NCBI GenBank assembly: GCA_007135645.1
Contig: SLIL01000158.1
Span: 1-38,484 of the forward strand
DNA: 38,484 bases
Reading direction: 5' to 3'
Source: Bacteroidales bacterium
GTDB lineage: Bacteria; Bacteroidota; Bacteroidia; Bacteroidales; UBA7960
The notes under the pieces are model-generated. The model did no database searches and was not told the origin of the DNA. It saw only the letters and a program-made list of their open reading frames with translations. This document shows, one piece after another, positions 37,398 to 38,484 of the stretch. How positions within the stretch are numbered: position 1 is the stretch's first letter; each line of letters opens with the position of its first letter. The position numbers were made by a program, and so were the translations under genes.

Positions 37398-38484
37398 TTA
37401 CCGGTGCAGGATCCAGGCATCAGGGTTAACCTGTTTAGCTTGCTCGAGATCGCGTTCGGCTTGCTGCAGATCATAATAGTAGCCGTAAGATACCCTGTAG
37501 AATCCCAGGCGGTTGATGGGGAAAACACTGGCTGTACGGGCTCCTTTCATACGAAGCTCTTCGGCAAGGATCTCGGCGCTGTGCTCCTCTTCAAAACTAC
37601 CTACGATAATGTAAAATACGGGTCTGCCTCTTTCGGGAGCAGGAGGTGCAACCGTGGGATCAAACACTTCTTCGGGTTCATCCTGGACTACCTCTTCCAC
37701 CTCAGGCTCAGTAACTACAGGTGCTGGTGTATGGGTTACCACTGGTTCTTTAGATCTGAATACTGACTTCTCCCCAAAAATATATTCAAAATTAAAAGCA
37801 AGAATAATAATGATAATGAGTAATGGAACCACGGTAAATGCGACCCACTTCAGCGCAGGGGGTAAACCGGCTGGTTTTTTATCCGTGTGCCTGTCATCAA
37901 AATGATCATCATCATGCTCCTGATCAGATGTGGAAGGAGTAAATTCTTTCTTTGCAAACGGATGAACGGGCCTGGGTACTTCCTTTTTCTCTTCCTCAGG
38001 AGCTTTATCTTTTGGTGGTTCCGGTACCGGTGGTGAAACAGGAGGAATTTCTTTCTTTTCCGGTTCCTGAACAGGAGGAGGTGTTTCTTTTTTTACATCT
38101 TCAAGCACTTTGTCCAGTTCGGTTTTGGCATCCTCTTCACGCTTCTTGGAAGGCTCCTTTACACTGGTCATTCCAATGGAGTCGTTCAGGTAATTGATGG
38201 ATGTGTCGGGCTCAAAAGCAATTATACCACTCTGATCAAGGGAAAATACACCGATACTTTCCAGCTCAACCTTTTTGCCAGACTTGAGTGAATTCTGCAT
38301 CTCGGCAACAAAATCAGTTACAAAATCTTTGGCTTGCTGGCTGCCGATACCTTCCTTCTTGGCAATATATTCAATCAGCAAACCGCCGCCGGTTTTGTTT
38401 TTCTCATTGAATGTAACCACTTTGGATGGTGATTCTACCTTTTTTAATTCCGGGATAAATTTTGCCGGAATGTATTTTGTAGAA
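37398..38484 (-). CDS. HU-like (CCDC81-type) N-terminal region / TM / SPOR-domain protein; runs off the right edge
   Basis: C-terminal SPOR (FYIIVGSFEEEHSAEILAEELRMKGA...), one TM (LKWVAFTVVPLLIIIIILAFNF), N-terminal HU-like region. The frame stays open past the GTG at 38420 to the edge (STKYIPAKFIPELKKVESPSKVVTFNEKN), so the annotated start is probably internal. Confidence 0.85.
   Translation of the reverse strand, partial: STKYIPAKFIPELKKVESPSKVVTFNEKNKTGGGLLIEYIAKKEGIGSQQAKDFVTDFVAEMQNSLKSGKKVELESIGVFSLDQSGIIAFEPDTSINYLNDSIGMTSVKEPSKKREEDAKTELDKVLEDVKKETPPPVQEPEKKEIPPVSPPVPEPPKDKAPEEEKKEVPRPVHPFAKKEFTPSTSDQEHDDDHFDDRHTDKKPAGLPPALKWVAFTVVPLLIIIIILAFNFEYIFGEKSVFRSKEPVVTHTPAPVVTEPEVEEVVQDEPEEVFDPTVAPPAPERGRPVFYIIVGSFEEEHSAEILAEELRMKGARTASVFPINRLGFYRVSYGYYYDLQQAERDLEQAKQVNPDAWILHR

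Noticed and set aside
1-38484. Search for CRISPR arrays, tRNA/rRNA genes, integrases, transposases or known defence genes
   Set aside because: None recognised on reading either strand; tRNA search by eye only, tRNAscan-SE would be decisive.

Overview
Chromosomal segment of a Bacteroidetes bacterium (probably Bacteroidales/Marinilabiliales-like, judged from protein style and TAnnTTTG promoters; lineage is inference). Left half: a Cache/HAMP sensor cut by the left edge, an ankyrin-repeat protein, a YqeY-like protein, then a complete minus-strand dcw cluster in the order mraZ-rsmH-ftsL-ftsI-murE-mraY-murD-ftsW-murG-murC-ftsQ-ftsA-ftsZ. A three-unit 10-bp direct repeat upstream of mraZ looks like a MraZ operator, and a terminator follows ftsZ. 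Right half: a plus-strand plsC-like/GNAT pair resembling glycine-lipid genes (glsA/glsB) plus engB; a gldB-like gene; a PorT-like barrel gene plus a small zinc-ribbon protein; a six-gene minus-strand cluster of secreted/lipoprotein genes (LPP20-like, CsgG-like, DUF6175-like, OM-barrel fusion) with a divergent TPR-like gene; nadE; a carboxypeptidase-regulatory-like lipoprotein; a NifU-C protein; an Mrp/ApbC ATPase; an Ala-substituted MGMT-like protein; trmB; and an HU-like/SPOR protein cut by the right edge. The best candidate for an undescribed system is the six/seven-gene envelope cluster at 23.7-31.3 kb. It also carries two related MITE-like inverted-repeat elements and a perfect 26-bp palindrome between genes. 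No tRNA, rRNA, CRISPR, phage or transposase genes were recognised.
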